Shown here: one piece after another, positions 43,878 to 51,064 of the stretch
How the letters are laid out: each line of letters starts with the position of its first letter
How positions within the stretch are numbered: position 1 is the stretch's first letter
IMG/VR virus record: IMGVR_UViG_3300027791_000033
Span: 1 to 51,064 of that record
DNA from: a virus
Length of the DNA: 51,064 bases
Strand: one strand, 5' to 3'
Notes under the pieces: model-generated
The model's input: only the letters and a program-made list of their open reading frames with translations
Databases searched by the model: none
What the model was told of the DNA's origin: nothing
Position numbers and translations under genes: made by a program

Positions 43878-44861
43878 CTACGATAGTGCATATTCTGAGT
43901 TTAATATATGTTTACTTAGATCAGGTGAGTCTTTTATTAATAACACATTATCACCCGTAACATCTAGCATAAACTTATTAAGCGCATCTGAGTCAGCTAA
44001 CTTGGCTAATATTACTCGGTAGTTATCACGCACCTTATTCATATGGTTAGGTGATGCCCAAAATGAGTCATGAATATGAGCTAATTGAAATCCCTGGTTA
44101 TGCGCCATTCTTACCATCATACGAGCTACCCAGGCGTCTAGACTATGAATATAGTTAGGACATAGCGATGTATGTCTAGTACTAGGCTGGTTACTCGTAT
44201 ATCGGTAAGTAAAGGTTGTATGATCTAGCTCATCAACCTCAATGCGTGTATCCATTGCTTCAGTCACTTTGACTTTAGATACATGGCCATCTGGCGTTAC
44301 CCATTTGTGATACAAAGCTGAGTTGTCCCAACACTCATTGATTATATTCATTACGTCTTCTGCACCAGAAAACAAAGAGTTTAATACTTCATGAAAAGCA
44401 TTTTCTCGCTCACCTCTTAGACTGCCTTGTCGTGATTTATTATAGAAATGGGTCATTACAGGCTTTTTTACATCAGCCCGTACAACAGCATCAATTGGAT
44501 CTAAAATAAGATTCATTCCAGTAGCCACTTCTGTGTAAACATCTTCCCTGTCACCTGTATCAATCAAATTGACAGCAGCTGCAGTTTTAAGGCAGCCTGA
44601 TAAACAGGCCATAATTTGTAGCCCTGATGCAGTAGCATCTAAGGCCATTATGTAACCCGTTGGTTTACCAGCTATTGCATCATTGTATGCATTAATAGCT
44701 TTAGTAAATAAAAACGGGTTAGAAGCTGCAGGAGTCATACTGTTAAGATTACTAACGTTGTAATCAAACCAATACAATCTATCTTGCCAAGAGAGTTTGT
44801 CTTTACCAAACTCATTAGCAGCTGCAATCTTTATATACTCTAATCCAGTGAATTTTTGCAT
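43878..44861 (-). CDS. RNA polymerase, large subunit (N4 RNAP2/gp16-like)
   Basis: This holds the catalytic palm of a T7-type RNA polymerase. Motif A is D75 (IMALDATASGLQ). Motif B is R128/K132/Y140 (RADVKKPVMTHFY). H239 is in YIHSLDA, and motif C is H264-D265-S266 (LAHIHDSF). All catalytic residues are present. The DxxGR element is missing because it is encoded by the upstream gene. N4 RNAPII is likewise a heterodimer (gp15/gp16) that transcribes middle genes. The start shares one base with the stop of the other subunit. Confidence 0.93.
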   Translation of the reverse strand: MQKFTGLEYIKIAAANEFGKDKLSWQDRLYWFDYNVSNLNSMTPAASNPFLFTKAINAYNDAIAGKPTGYIMALDATASGLQIMACLSGCLKTAAAVNLIDTGDREDVYTEVATGMNLILDPIDAVVRADVKKPVMTHFYNKSRQGSLRGERENAFHEVLNSLFSGAEDVMNIINECWDNSALYHKWVTPDGHVSKVKVTEAMDTRIEVDELDHTTFTYRYTSNQPSTRHTSLCPNYIHSLDAWVARMMVRMAHNQGFQLAHIHDSFWASPNHMNKVRDNYRVILAKLADSDALNKFMLDVTGDNVLLIKDSPDLSKHILNSEYALS

Positions 44862-45724
44862 TATATTATAACCTCTTGTTTTACAAAGCTTAATAAAGCT
44901 TTCTTATAGTCAGTGGACTGGAAATTGATGTGATAACCTGAAGAGTACATTCTCCCCCGTTTATCAAATTTCCACATGAAGTAAAATGGAATATCTGTAT
45001 ATTCTTTATATACTCTAGAACTAGTAGTTTTCATAAGATCAAACTGCATAGATTTTTCTGGGGTATCTAAAGTTTTATTAGGTTTCTCCCTAAGTTGTAG
45101 GATTTCAGGATCGAGCTCCCATTTAATAGACTGCAAGATATTTAAACAGTCTAAGCTTTGCTTTTCTTTATGATGGTTATGCTGCCCTAAGATGCAGGAC
45201 TCTTGTTGAGTATAATGCCCACCCCCCTGGTTAAACTTCCAAGGTTTAGGAGGTAACACCATTGGTGGTATGTACATAAACTCATCAATTTTCGACAAGA
45301 CACTTAAACTAGGCTTAAGCTTTGGCTCAAGAGCTAGAGTACCAGTAGGATTACTTTCATAATCATGAGCTAGCAAGTCATACAATTTACCTTCACATAC
45401 TGCTAAGATTTCAGCAGCTGTACGTACACCCTCAATTAGTTTAGTGTGAAGCAACGGTGCCATAGACGTGCAAATACTCTGTATAGGAGTAATTTCACCG
45501 TTACATTTAATTACTGACGCCGCTAACTGATAAGCGATGTCAATAGATTCTACTTTGATTGCTTTTACACGAGCATTCTTACTATCATAGGAATACTCTT
45601 GGTTTAAGTAAGTTTCTATTGAAAATACTAAATCTGTAATACTTTCAATATCTACATCATCTTTTAACGAGGCCATAAGACCTCGTCTAGAGAACGTAGT
45701 CTCCAGTAGTTTTTGTTCGTTCAT
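44861..45724 (-). CDS. RNA polymerase, small subunit (N4 RNAP1/gp15-like)
   Basis: This is the N-terminal part of the split polymerase. It ends with the D254-K-R-G-R258 element (FKWKFDKRGRMYSSG-like: FMWKFDKRGRMYSSG), which contacts template and active site in T7-type enzymes. Residues 1-200 correspond to the N-terminal and thumb regions. Its stop overlaps the start of the large subunit, ensuring equal synthesis. The split point between DxxGR and motif A is the same arrangement as in N4-like phages. Confidence 0.9.
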   Translation of the reverse strand: MNEQKLLETTFSRRGLMASLKDDVDIESITDLVFSIETYLNQEYSYDSKNARVKAIKVESIDIAYQLAASVIKCNGEITPIQSICTSMAPLLHTKLIEGVRTAAEILAVCEGKLYDLLAHDYESNPTGTLALEPKLKPSLSVLSKIDEFMYIPPMVLPPKPWKFNQGGGHYTQQESCILGQHNHHKEKQSLDCLNILQSIKWELDPEILQLREKPNKTLDTPEKSMQFDLMKTTSSRVYKEYTDIPFYFMWKFDKRGRMYSSGYHINFQSTDYKKALLSFVKQEVII

Positions 45725-45733
45725 GAGAATTCC

Positions 45734-45991
45734 TTAGAAAGGCACGTCTTCACTAACGTGTTGCAAAACATCTTCTAATGCTGTGCGGTGTATTGTGAGT
45801 ATTTCGGATGAAGTACCCCAATTGATTTGGATTGTTCTCATGTCCCAGTAGGCTGAGGCCATAAGATCGCACACTCCGTTGGTCTTTTGCATAAAACTGC
45901 TAATTTCATCAATACTAACAGGTTTTAACAGGTTTATTTTTACTGCAAGCTTCTTACATTCACATGTATGCCTGCATATCGTGGTAATCAT
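45734..45991 (-). CDS. Hypothetical Cys-rich protein, 85 aa
   Basis: The N-terminus carries C6, C10 and C12 with His (ICRHTCECKK), a pattern that could bind zinc. The rest is mixed alpha/beta with WGTSSEILTIHR. The ATG at 45991 lies 32 bases inside the end of the upstream gene. It directly precedes the RNA polymerase subunit gene by nine bases, so a link with transcription is possible. No family is recognised. Confidence 0.62.
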   Translation of the reverse strand: MITTICRHTCECKKLAVKINLLKPVSIDEISSFMQKTNGVCDLMASAYWDMRTIQINWGTSSEILTIHRTALEDVLQHVSEDVPF

Positions 45992-46136
45992 TTACGATAT
46001 CCTCCGCAGCCTCATAAGCCTGCTTGAAGGTATCGTATTCGCCATCCAATCTCCAATCTCCATTTGAGAAAAACAATAGACCTTGGTTCACGAACTTAAA
46101 TTGGTACCCACGTATGTTAAAATACTCTTCTTCCAT
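45960..46136 (-). CDS. Small early protein, 58 aa
   Basis: TAGGAGGTAAT is one of the strongest ribosome sites in the window and fixes the ATG at 46136. The protein begins acidic (MEEEYF), has a beta-hairpin-like middle (FKFVNQGLLFFSNGDWRLDG) and ends with a helix (TFKQAYEAAEDIVNDYHDM). The shape resembles small phage proteins that modify host enzymes, but no family is recognised. Confidence 0.75.
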   Translation of the reverse strand: MEEEYFNIRGYQFKFVNQGLLFFSNGDWRLDGEYDTFKQAYEAAEDIVNDYHDMQAYM

Positions 46137-46218
46137 ATTACCTCCTAACTATCTTACGTAACTATCTTAGAACTTTTAAGCTTACCCCTACACTTGGTAT
46201 GGATAAGCTCTTTGCGTC

Positions 46219-46380
46219 TCACCCAGGCTCAATTTCGAGCTCTGAGTCCTGGTTTTCGTAAGTTTCCTCACCAATAGTAGAACGCCCCATCAGTTTTAGG
46301 GCATTCTTACGCGGAAACAACCGGTTAAACTCTTCCCGGTCATCAGTTTCCTCGTGCCAGTAATCTTCAGCCAATTTCAT
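46219..46380 (-). CDS. Small acidic protein, 53 aa
   Basis: Its ATG overlaps the stop of the membrane-protein gene upstream as ATGA. The protein is strongly acidic at both ends (MKLAEDYWHEETDDREE at the start, ENQDSELEIEPG at the end) with a small basic centre (LFPRKNALKLMGR). Acidic early proteins of this size often mimic DNA or bind host enzymes; this is only a suggestion. Confidence 0.68.
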   Translation of the reverse strand: MKLAEDYWHEETDDREEFNRLFPRKNALKLMGRSTIGEETYENQDSELEIEPG

Positions 46381-46646
46381 GACTCTTCTCCTACAATTAT
46401 GCAGCCTTTGCCAGACCGCTCTATATCACGTCTTTCGATGCCTAATCGCACCATGTAGGCTATACATTCGTTCTGGGAATCCCAGGTTACTTTGTACGCC
46501 TTATACCCTTTATATTCCTTGATTCCTACAAGGATAACAAGAGCAATTACTGCTGAAATTCCTAGTATTACTGTAACTAAGCCGAATAGCTTAATTACCT
46601 TTTGTGTTGAGACCTGATGTGGTCTACTTTTTATTTTTGGACGCAT
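46377..46646 (-). CDS. Single-span membrane protein, 89 aa
   Basis: I chose the ATG at 46646 (MRPKIK), which follows TTGGAGAATATT. A longer start at 46718 would place a 7-bp hairpin (46673-46694) inside the gene. The basic N-terminus is followed by one membrane span at about 22-43 (FGLVTVILGISAVIALVILV). The remaining tail has two Cys (ECIAYMVRLGIERRDIERS). No family is recognised. Confidence 0.68.
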   Translation of the reverse strand: MRPKIKSRPHQVSTQKVIKLFGLVTVILGISAVIALVILVGIKEYKGYKAYKVTWDSQNECIAYMVRLGIERRDIERSGKGCIIVGEES

Positions 46647-46672
46647 AATATTCTCCAAGTTAATAATTCTAT

Positions 46673-46694
46673 AGACCAGACTTGTGCCTGGTCT
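46673..46694 (-). other. Hairpin upstream of the 89-aa gene
   Basis: AGACCAG / CTGGTCT with an eight-base loop lies between two early genes. There is no T run, so it is not a terminator; it may be an RNA processing or stability element. Confidence 0.5.
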
Positions 46695-46724
46695 CCAACG
46701 ACTAGCTTTCCTAGCCATGTTGCA

Positions 46725-46973
46725 TTACATTTCTCCCCAGCCAGCTGAAGCCAGCCATTCGTTATCAGCTTTCATATCAGCTGCGCGATCTTTTTCAGAT
46801 TCTACATATTGATACAAATCTTCGTACCAATTAGATTCAAAAGCTGGATCCATACTGTATCCCAGTTCTGATTCGTAAGCTGCACACTCCAGCTCTACAT
46901 CATCTATGGTCACATTGGCGCCATAAATACATGACTCTTTATACATATCTACTATAAACTTTGGATATTTCAT
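46725..46973 (-). CDS. Early acidic protein, 82 aa
   Basis: ATAAGGATTAAT precedes the ATG. The protein is acidic and Trp/Tyr-rich with mostly helical stretches (YKESCIYGANVTIDDVELE, then YEDLYQYVESEKD-type segments). No family is recognised. It has its own upstream terminator (47064-47099) and the shared CCAAGTGG-type element (47011-47030), so it begins a separate transcript. Confidence 0.72.
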   Translation of the reverse strand: MKYPKFIVDMYKESCIYGANVTIDDVELECAAYESELGYSMDPAFESNWYEDLYQYVESEKDRAADMKADNEWLASAGWGEM

Positions 46974-47010
46974 ATTAATCCTTATATTTATTAATTTTAC
47001 AATTCCGGTA

Positions 47011-47030
47011 CCAAGTGGAAAGGAGTGAGA
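47011..47030 (-). repeat. Early upstream element, copy c
   Basis: CCAAGTGGAAAGGAGTGAGA on the + strand. This matches copy b at 47501-47520 except for two bases in the centre of CCATATGG and one at the end. It lies 38 bases before an early gene, just past a terminator, as expected for a promoter. Confidence 0.6.
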
Positions 47031-47063
47031 GAGGAGGTCAGTGGAAAGTAACTAACTTATGAT

Positions 47064-47099
47064 AAAAAAAGAGAGACTGAGCTTACGCCCAATCCCTCT
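47064..47099 (-). terminator. Rho-independent terminator, leftward
   Basis: On the - strand a 13-position stem (47099-47087 with 47082-47070), including G-U pairs, closes a GTAA loop and is followed by seven T. It ends the transcript of the 118-residue early gene. Confidence 0.85.
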
Positions 47100-47104
47100 A
47101 CGCT

Positions 47105-47461
47105 TTAGATAAGGTCACCCATATCTGCAGCTGTGGTAGGTACACTGAAGCGTAATACCTCGGTACCAAACTTTTCTAAGAAGACAGCTTTACCGTCTTC
47201 GGCGCCATTTACCCACCCAATATGCACAGTGTTTCCATTTTCCCCTTTCTTGCAAATGGTCACACCCTTATCGTGGGTAGTAAGGAACAGGTCACCCTGC
47301 ATCTTCTCTAAGGCAGATGGGACGATCTTATCCCAAAACTGCCTAATGCTAGAGTGCAGATTAATGATACCTGCTTGCTCACCTGACTGTGTGTTTACGT
47401 AAATGCCTGGTGCTTGCGAACCATTGGCTTGTACAGTCTTATTTGCTTGTGCTTTCTTCAT
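47105..47461 (-). CDS. Early protein, 118 aa
   Basis: I chose the ATG at 47461 because AAAGGAAC lies eight bases upstream; an ATG at 47467 is too close. The N-terminal 25 residues are basic and Gln/Asn-rich. The rest looks like a beta-rich compact domain (GVTICKKGENGNTVHIGWVNG). No family is recognised. It is a single-gene unit, with its own upstream element and a terminator right after its stop, which suggests strong early expression. Confidence 0.75.
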   Translation of the reverse strand: MKKAQANKTVQANGSQAPGIYVNTQSGEQAGIINLHSSIRQFWDKIVPSALEKMQGDLFLTTHDKGVTICKKGENGNTVHIGWVNGAEDGKAVFLEKFGTEVLRFSVPTTAADMGDLI

Positions 47462-47500
47462 GATCATGTTCCTTTAATTAAAGACACGGATTGTGCCATC

Positions 47501-47520
47501 CCATATGGAAAGGAGTGAGG
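47501..47520 (-). repeat. Early upstream element, copy b
   Basis: CCATATGGAAAGGAGTGAGG on the + strand, 39 bases before the 118-residue gene. It shares its core with copies a and c. CCATATGG is a perfect palindrome. Confidence 0.6.
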
Positions 47521-47580
47521 ATTCAACAAGATATAACAATCTTAACTCTCTTGTGTTGTGTGTGGTGTTGAAGTGTCTAT

Positions 47581-47604
47581 AAAAAAAACCAACCCGAAGG
47601 TTGG
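47581..47604 (-). terminator. Rho-independent terminator, leftward
   Basis: On the - strand CCAACC-TTCG-GGTTGG, with a stable UUCG loop, is followed by eight T. It ends the transcript of the 72-residue first early gene. Confidence 0.92.
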
Positions 47605-47628
47605 ATTAGAACTACGGTAGATGGTAGT

Positions 47629-47847
47629 TTATTTAGCTGCTTTGGCTGGGATGCCTGCTCTACGTGCAGTTATGGCATGTAGGTGCGCTATACGCTGTTG
47701 ATGCGTAGTGCTCAACTTGTTGATACCAACTGATGCTGAGTCTAGTGACTCGTGGATGCTTTCGTCCACTGCTATGTCCACCAACGTTAAGATGTCGGTG
47801 AATGATGCACACACTGAGGTGATGGTAGCTGAGATGAATTTAAACAT
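47629..47847 (-). CDS. First early protein, 72 aa
   Basis: This is the rightmost leftward gene. CCAGGAGAATAC precedes the ATG. The N-terminus is mildly hydrophobic (MFKFISATITSVCASFTDIL), then a helical Ser/Asp part and a basic end (RIAHLHAITARRAGIPAKAAK). The frame on the opposite strand is open too but lacks a ribosome site. Position and its own terminator mark it as the earliest gene, probably acting on the host. No family is recognised. Confidence 0.72.
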   Translation of the reverse strand: MFKFISATITSVCASFTDILTLVDIAVDESIHESLDSASVGINKLSTTHQQRIAHLHAITARRAGIPAKAAK

Positions 47848-47885
47848 AAGGTATTCTCCTGGTTATGGCACGATGTTATGCCACT

Positions 47886-47900
47886 CCATATGGAACAAGG
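47886..47900 (-). repeat. Early upstream element, copy a
   Basis: CCATATGGAACAAGG on the + strand, 38 bases before the first early gene. The palindrome CCATATGG and following AA match copy b; the rest is diverged. Confidence 0.5.
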
Positions 47901-48094
47901 GACGTTACTCGTTATTAAGAGGGGGGGTGTCTCTGCTGTTAGTTCTGTGGGTCATTAGTACTACAACCATACCTAATTATTATTTTTCTTTAAATACCTG
48001 TATTAGTATTATCTTATCTATATGTATATATAATATATTACTTGTAATGTTAATATTCCTATTATAGTATGTACTTATACTACTCCTGTTAAGG

Positions 48095-48150
48095 AAGATA
48101 CGAGAAGGAGACAGCGAAGCGAAGCGAGAGCTGTCTTCTTCGAGTATCTT
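48095..48150. repeat. Large imperfect hairpin
   Basis: The arms AAGATAC / GTATCTT and GAAGGAGACAGC / GCTGTCTTCTTC, separated by two mismatches, give about 19 paired positions with a 14-base loop. The loop is rich in GAAGC. No T run follows on either side, so it is not a simple terminator. Confidence 0.75.
48114..48125 (-). promoter_or_regulatory. Overlapping GCGAAGC mini-hairpins (possible vRNAP promoter)
   Basis: GCGAAGC occurs twice, overlapping, on the + strand at 48114-48120 and 48119-48125. This heptamer forms the very stable GAA-loop hairpin associated with N4 early promoters. It is on the correct strand to serve leftward early genes, but lies inside the larger hairpin, so the role is uncertain. 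Confidence 0.45.
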
Positions 48151-48206
48151 TATTATATAAATTATAATAGACTATAACTGTGTTATAAATATAAACGGTT
48201 ATACCT

Positions 48207-48914
48207 ATGGATCAATCTACTGCAGTAACTGAAGTTTACCTCTCAAAAGAAGAGTTTAAGGCTACTCTGCCTAAAGCTATGAAAGGCCGTATAAGCGACG
48301 AGCTTATGGGCAATATCAATTCCCTACTACAAGACCAATCCACTAGAGAAGAACTGCGGGATAACCTAGTCGGCTATGCGAGTGTTTTGGCTCAAGGCCG
48401 GTACAAGGTGGAGGATTATATCTCCGCCGTTAAGTATGTAAGTTATAAGATGCTTGGTTCTAGTAACTTAGAGTCATATGTAAAAACCTTTCCTAAGCGG
48501 TATAAGCGATTGCTCGATGATGGTGTGGATGACCATAGAGTTAGTGCTTATGCTTCTGCATATAATAAAAATCAGCTAGTTAATAAAATATATGAACAAA
48601 CTTTAATACCTTCTCATATCCTTAATGCAGATGTGTTTCAAAGAGCACTTAACGTACAAGCGGAGTTGATGGTTCATGCTAATAGTGAGAAGGTTCGTAG
48701 CGATGCCGCGAATAGTCTTCTGACCCATTTAAAGCGTCCTGAGATTACTAAGATAGAGCTGGACGTTGGTATGAAGGAAGATAAGACTATTAATGATCTA
48801 AGACAAGCTACTATGGCACTAGCTGCAAGCCAGCGGGATATGATAAAGTCAGGAATGATGAATGCTAAAGAAGTAGCACATAGCCAAATTTTAGAAGGTG
48901 AGGTGGTAGAGTAA
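48207..48914 (+). CDS. Probable small terminase subunit, 235 aa
   Basis: The protein is soluble, helical and charged. It has an N-terminal acidic part, a central region rich in Tyr/Lys/Arg (VKYVSYKMLGSSNLESYVK, then FPKRYKRLLDDGVDDHR), and a C-terminal segment with AANSLLTHLKRPE, typical of phage small terminases just before the oligomer tail. It is the first + strand gene and lies two small genes before the large terminase. It would bind the packaging site. The family is inferred from place and build. No strong ribosome site is seen. Confidence 0.68.
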   Translation: MDQSTAVTEVYLSKEEFKATLPKAMKGRISDELMGNINSLLQDQSTREELRDNLVGYASVLAQGRYKVEDYISAVKYVSYKMLGSSNLESYVKTFPKRYKRLLDDGVDDHRVSAYASAYNKNQLVNKIYEQTLIPSHILNADVFQRALNVQAELMVHANSEKVRSDAANSLLTHLKRPEITKIELDVGMKEDKTINDLRQATMALAASQRDMIKSGMMNAKEVAHSQILEGEVVE

Positions 48915-49225
48915 TGGCAGAAATCTCTGGGCTGCAGAGTATTTTATCTAGTATGCACAAGCAATACCTTGCTGGTAACTTGCCCCTTGAGCAATATGCT
49001 ACAGGTGTTAGTAATTTAGAGCAGCAAAGCCCTGAAATGTTTAATATGGCTGTAAATACACCTATCGCTGATCCTGGCAGTTTTAGTATGGATCTACCTC
49101 CGTCAAATAAACCAGAATTAAGTAATATAGATTTTACTAAATCTGCCCCTAATACAGCTGTAGCTGTAGATAAAAGACAACCTGCAGACTGGGAAAACTT
49201 TTCTGGACTATTTAACAAAACTTAA
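48914..49225 (+). CDS. Hypothetical protein of the packaging operon, 103 aa
   Basis: Its ATG overlaps the small terminase stop (TAATG). The first 45 residues are helical (LQSILSSMHKQYLAGNLPLE, an SHOCT-like oligomerisation pattern). The rest is Pro/Asn/Ser-rich and probably unfolded, ending NFSGLFNKT. A packaging or virion-assembly accessory is possible. No family is recognised. Confidence 0.7.
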   Translation: MAEISGLQSILSSMHKQYLAGNLPLEQYATGVSNLEQQSPEMFNMAVNTPIADPGSFSMDLPPSNKPELSNIDFTKSAPNTAVAVDKRQPADWENFSGLFNKT

Positions 49226-49253
49226 CGGGAGCACTTTTGCTTTTGATGGCGAA

Positions 49254-49439
49254 GTGTTCGATTTTTTTAAAATAAAAAACTTTTTCTTCTGTGTAAAAGA
49301 TTTAGTAGTTTTTATAGAATTAATAGAATCTAAAAGAATTATTAAATCTGCTAGTGCAGATGAATTTATTTTTTTATTAAAAAAGATGGAAGCAGCACAT
49401 GTTGTTTTTATTTTTGAGCAAGAAAGCCTATGTCTTTAA
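49254..49439 (+). CDS. Hypothetical protein with non-ATG start, 61 aa
   Basis: The frame has a GTG at 49254 and no ATG before it. It is open further upstream past the end of the preceding gene, adding residues such as STFAFDGEV. The protein is Phe-rich with a helical end (ESKRIIKSASADEFIFLLKK). Its stop overlaps the large terminase start by 10 bases. Coding content looks real, but the start is unsettled. Confidence 0.55.
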   Translation: MFDFFKIKNFFFCVKDLVVFIELIESKRIIKSASADEFIFLLKKMEAAHVVFIFEQESLCL

Positions 49440-51022
49440 CACAAAATCCAAAATCAGTAGAAAGTCTGGTACATGCGGTAAGTTTTGACACAGATCCGTA
49501 CTATGTACCCTCTAATTTTGCACTAGAATTTGTTAACTTTATAAAGTTGGTAAATGGCGCAGAAGGCGAGGAGAACATGACTCCAGTGCTTCATTACAAA
49601 ATGTTAGATCAAATTGCCACAGGCGATGCTGACGTATTAAACATGTTATTTCGAGGATCCGCTAAAACTACTTTAATGGGAGAGTATCTCTTTCTTTATA
49701 TAGCTACTTATGGCGGATTTCCGGAATTTGAAGTCGAATTAGCACTGTATGTCTCAGACAGTATTGAGAACGGTGTTAAAAATATGAGAAAAAATTTGGA
49801 GTACCGTTATGAAAATAGTGATTTTCTTAAAATTTATGTTCCTTATACTAAATTCACCGATATTAGATGGGAGTTCCGGAACGCGGAAGGCAAAACTTTT
49901 ATTGTTAAAGGCTATGGAGCTAGCACAGGTGTACGTGGTAGTAAGGAAATGGGTAAGCGCCCAACGTTAGCCATATTAGATGATTTAGTTTCAGATGAGG
50001 ATGCAAGATCTCCAACTGTTATTAAATCTATTGAAGATACAGTTTATAAAGCCATTAACTATGCTTTACATCCACAAAGGCGCAGAATTATATGGTCAGG
50101 TACGCCGTTTAATTCAAAAGATCCACTTTACAAAGCTGTAGAGAGTGGTGCATGGAGTGTGAACGTTTTCCCAGTTTGTGAAAAGTTTCCTTGTACTAAA
50201 GAAGAATTCAGAGGCGCTTGGGAAGATCGGTTTACTTTTGAGTACATTGAGGAGCAATACAACAGAGCAGTTAAAACTGGTCAAATTGCTTCATTTAACC
50301 AAGAGCTCATGTTACGTATTATGTCTGATGAAGACAGACTGGTTCAAGATGGCGATCTAATTTGGTATGAGCGTAAAGGGCTTCTTAATAATAAAGGCGC
50401 TTATAATTTTTATATTACTAGTGATTTTGCTACAAGTGAGAAAAGTAGTGCCGATTTTAGTGTTATATCGGTTTGGGCACTCAATAGTAATGGCGACTGG
50501 TTATGGGTAGACGGAATATGCAAACGGCAATTAATGGATCAAAACATTGATGACTTGTTTAGATTGGCTCAAATGTACAAACCTCAGCAAGTGGGTGTAG
50601 AAGTAACAGGACAACAAGGCGGATTTATTCAGTGGATACAAAGAGAAATGACTAACCGCAATAATTACTTTACATTAGCGTCTGAAGGCAACAGTAACAG
50701 GCCCGGTATACGGCCAGCTACAAATAAAATGCAAAGATTTAATATTGTTTTACCTTGGTTTAAAACTAAAAAAATATGGTTTCCGGAAGAAATGAAACAA
50801 GACCCTATTATAGTAGAAGCAATGGAAGAGCTTTCATTAGCGTCAGCTGCAGGATTTAAAAGCAAACATGACGATTTTATAGACACTATATCTATGCTGG
50901 GCTCTTTAAACTCTTGGAGACCTAGCCAAGAAGTAGAATCTTCCATTGATGATAATAACTCTGTAATATGGAGCGATGATGATACTGAAAAATCTTCCCA
51001 TTATGATTCATATATTGTTTAG
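49430..51022 (+). CDS. terL: Large terminase subunit (N4 gp68-like)
   Basis: This motor pumps DNA into the head and cuts the concatemer. The ATPase domain has Walker A R75-T81 (RGSAKTT) and Walker B D184-D185 (LAILDDLVSDED). The RNase H-like nuclease has an Asp in YITSDFATSEKS, then VGVEVTGQQGG, and the final acidic cluster D481/D482/D485 (HDDFIDTISML). A Ser/Asp-rich tail follows. At 530 residues it is in the family range. Its order after the small terminase and before the (unseen) tail genes fits N4-like phages. Confidence 0.92.
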   Translation: MSLTQNPKSVESLVHAVSFDTDPYYVPSNFALEFVNFIKLVNGAEGEENMTPVLHYKMLDQIATGDADVLNMLFRGSAKTTLMGEYLFLYIATYGGFPEFEVELALYVSDSIENGVKNMRKNLEYRYENSDFLKIYVPYTKFTDIRWEFRNAEGKTFIVKGYGASTGVRGSKEMGKRPTLAILDDLVSDEDARSPTVIKSIEDTVYKAINYALHPQRRRIIWSGTPFNSKDPLYKAVESGAWSVNVFPVCEKFPCTKEEFRGAWEDRFTFEYIEEQYNRAVKTGQIASFNQELMLRIMSDEDRLVQDGDLIWYERKGLLNNKGAYNFYITSDFATSEKSSADFSVISVWALNSNGDWLWVDGICKRQLMDQNIDDLFRLAQMYKPQQVGVEVTGQQGGFIQWIQREMTNRNNYFTLASEGNSNRPGIRPATNKMQRFNIVLPWFKTKKIWFPEEMKQDPIIVEAMEELSLASAAGFKSKHDDFIDTISMLGSLNSWRPSQEVESSIDDNNSVIWSDDDTEKSSHYDSYIV

Positions 51023-51031
51023 AGATAAAAA

Positions 51032-51064
51032 ATGACTACAGCCGCAGAGTATTTAAGACTAACA
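51032..51064 (+). CDS. Start of a further late gene (partial)
   Basis: An ATG after AGAGATAAAA opens a frame of eleven codons (MTTAAEYLRLT) that runs off the window edge. It is ten bases past the large terminase, so it probably belongs to the same operon. The product cannot be judged. Confidence 0.55.
   Translation, partial: MTTAAEYLRLT

Larger units (their letters stand above)
47848..48206. other. Divergence region between early and packaging genes
   Basis: No convincing gene is seen in these 359 bases. The region holds upstream element copy a (47886-47900), a G-run (AGGGGGGG near 47920-47928), an AT-rich stretch (about 47975-48065), a large imperfect hairpin (48095-48150) and an AT-rich tract with TATAAT (48163-48168) before the small terminase gene. 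It is the likely control region for both directions and could hold an origin or packaging site. Confidence 0.6.

Noticed and set aside
47501-47530. T7-like promoter at the CCATATGG element
   Set aside because: The leftward strand shows CTCACT and ATATGGGA, like pieces of the T7 promoter, but six extra bases separate them and the other copies do not keep the match.
47708-48067. Open frame on the + strand opposite the first early gene
   Set aside because: It lacks a ribosome site, lies on the reverse of a better-supported gene, and its tail runs through AT-rich non-coding sequence.
1-51064. tRNA genes, CRISPR arrays, integrase or insertion sequences
   Set aside because: None was recognised on reading; a dedicated scan could still find a divergent tRNA.

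Overview
The window reads as most of the genome of a tailed phage of the N4-like type (Schitoviridae or a close relative), AT-rich and probably aquatic. The lineage call rests on several things visible together: a 3,779-residue protein with the catalytic motifs of a single-subunit RNA polymerase (the virion RNA polymerase, vRNAP, of N4-like phages), a second RNA polymerase split into two genes, an N4-gp56-type major capsid protein, an N4-type portal and large terminase, and a MoxR ATPase / VWA pair like N4 gp24/gp25. No tRNA, CRISPR array, integrase or insertion sequence was seen, so it looks like a lytic virus. The host cannot be read from the sequence.

Layout. 1-26,327 (+ strand) is the late block: small proteins after an unseen upstream (probably tail) gene, an HTH-phosphoesterase, a lysis cassette (coiled-coil membrane protein, M15 endolysin, holin-like protein), portal, scaffold-like protein, major capsid protein, accessory and ejection-type virion proteins, then the giant vRNAP. 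26,324-47,847 (- strand) is the early/middle block, transcribed leftward. From right to left it holds three single-gene early units, small genes, the split RNA polymerase, a run of small unknown genes, a MoxR/VWA module, more small genes including a SleB-type hydrolase, a DNA polymerase broken into two genes around a third ORF, a RecB/Cas4-like nuclease, a helicase-primase, a Sak4-like ATPase, a probable ssDNA-binding protein and a RusA resolvase. 47,848-48,206 is a non-coding divergence region with a large hairpin. 48,207 to the end (+ strand) holds the probable small terminase, two small genes and the large terminase; a further gene begins at the edge. The N4 order suggests that the missing tail genes join the right end to the left end.

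How it works together (inference from N4 biology): vRNAP is injected with the DNA and transcribes early genes from hairpin promoters carried on the template strand. Four perfect hairpins with the core GTGCGGAGCAC lie on the + strand ahead of leftward gene groups, and their flanking bases differ but always pair. A fifth candidate carries the GCGAAGC mini-hairpin associated with N4 promoters. The split RNA polymerase would then serve middle genes and the replication module would copy the genome. The host polymerase probably serves the + strand late genes.

The most unusual points are the split DNA polymerase with an unknown ORF nested and translationally coupled between its halves; two separate HExxH metallopeptidase motifs in the giant vRNAP; the covarying promoter hairpins; and three early genes each with its own terminator and a shared upstream CCATATGG-type element.
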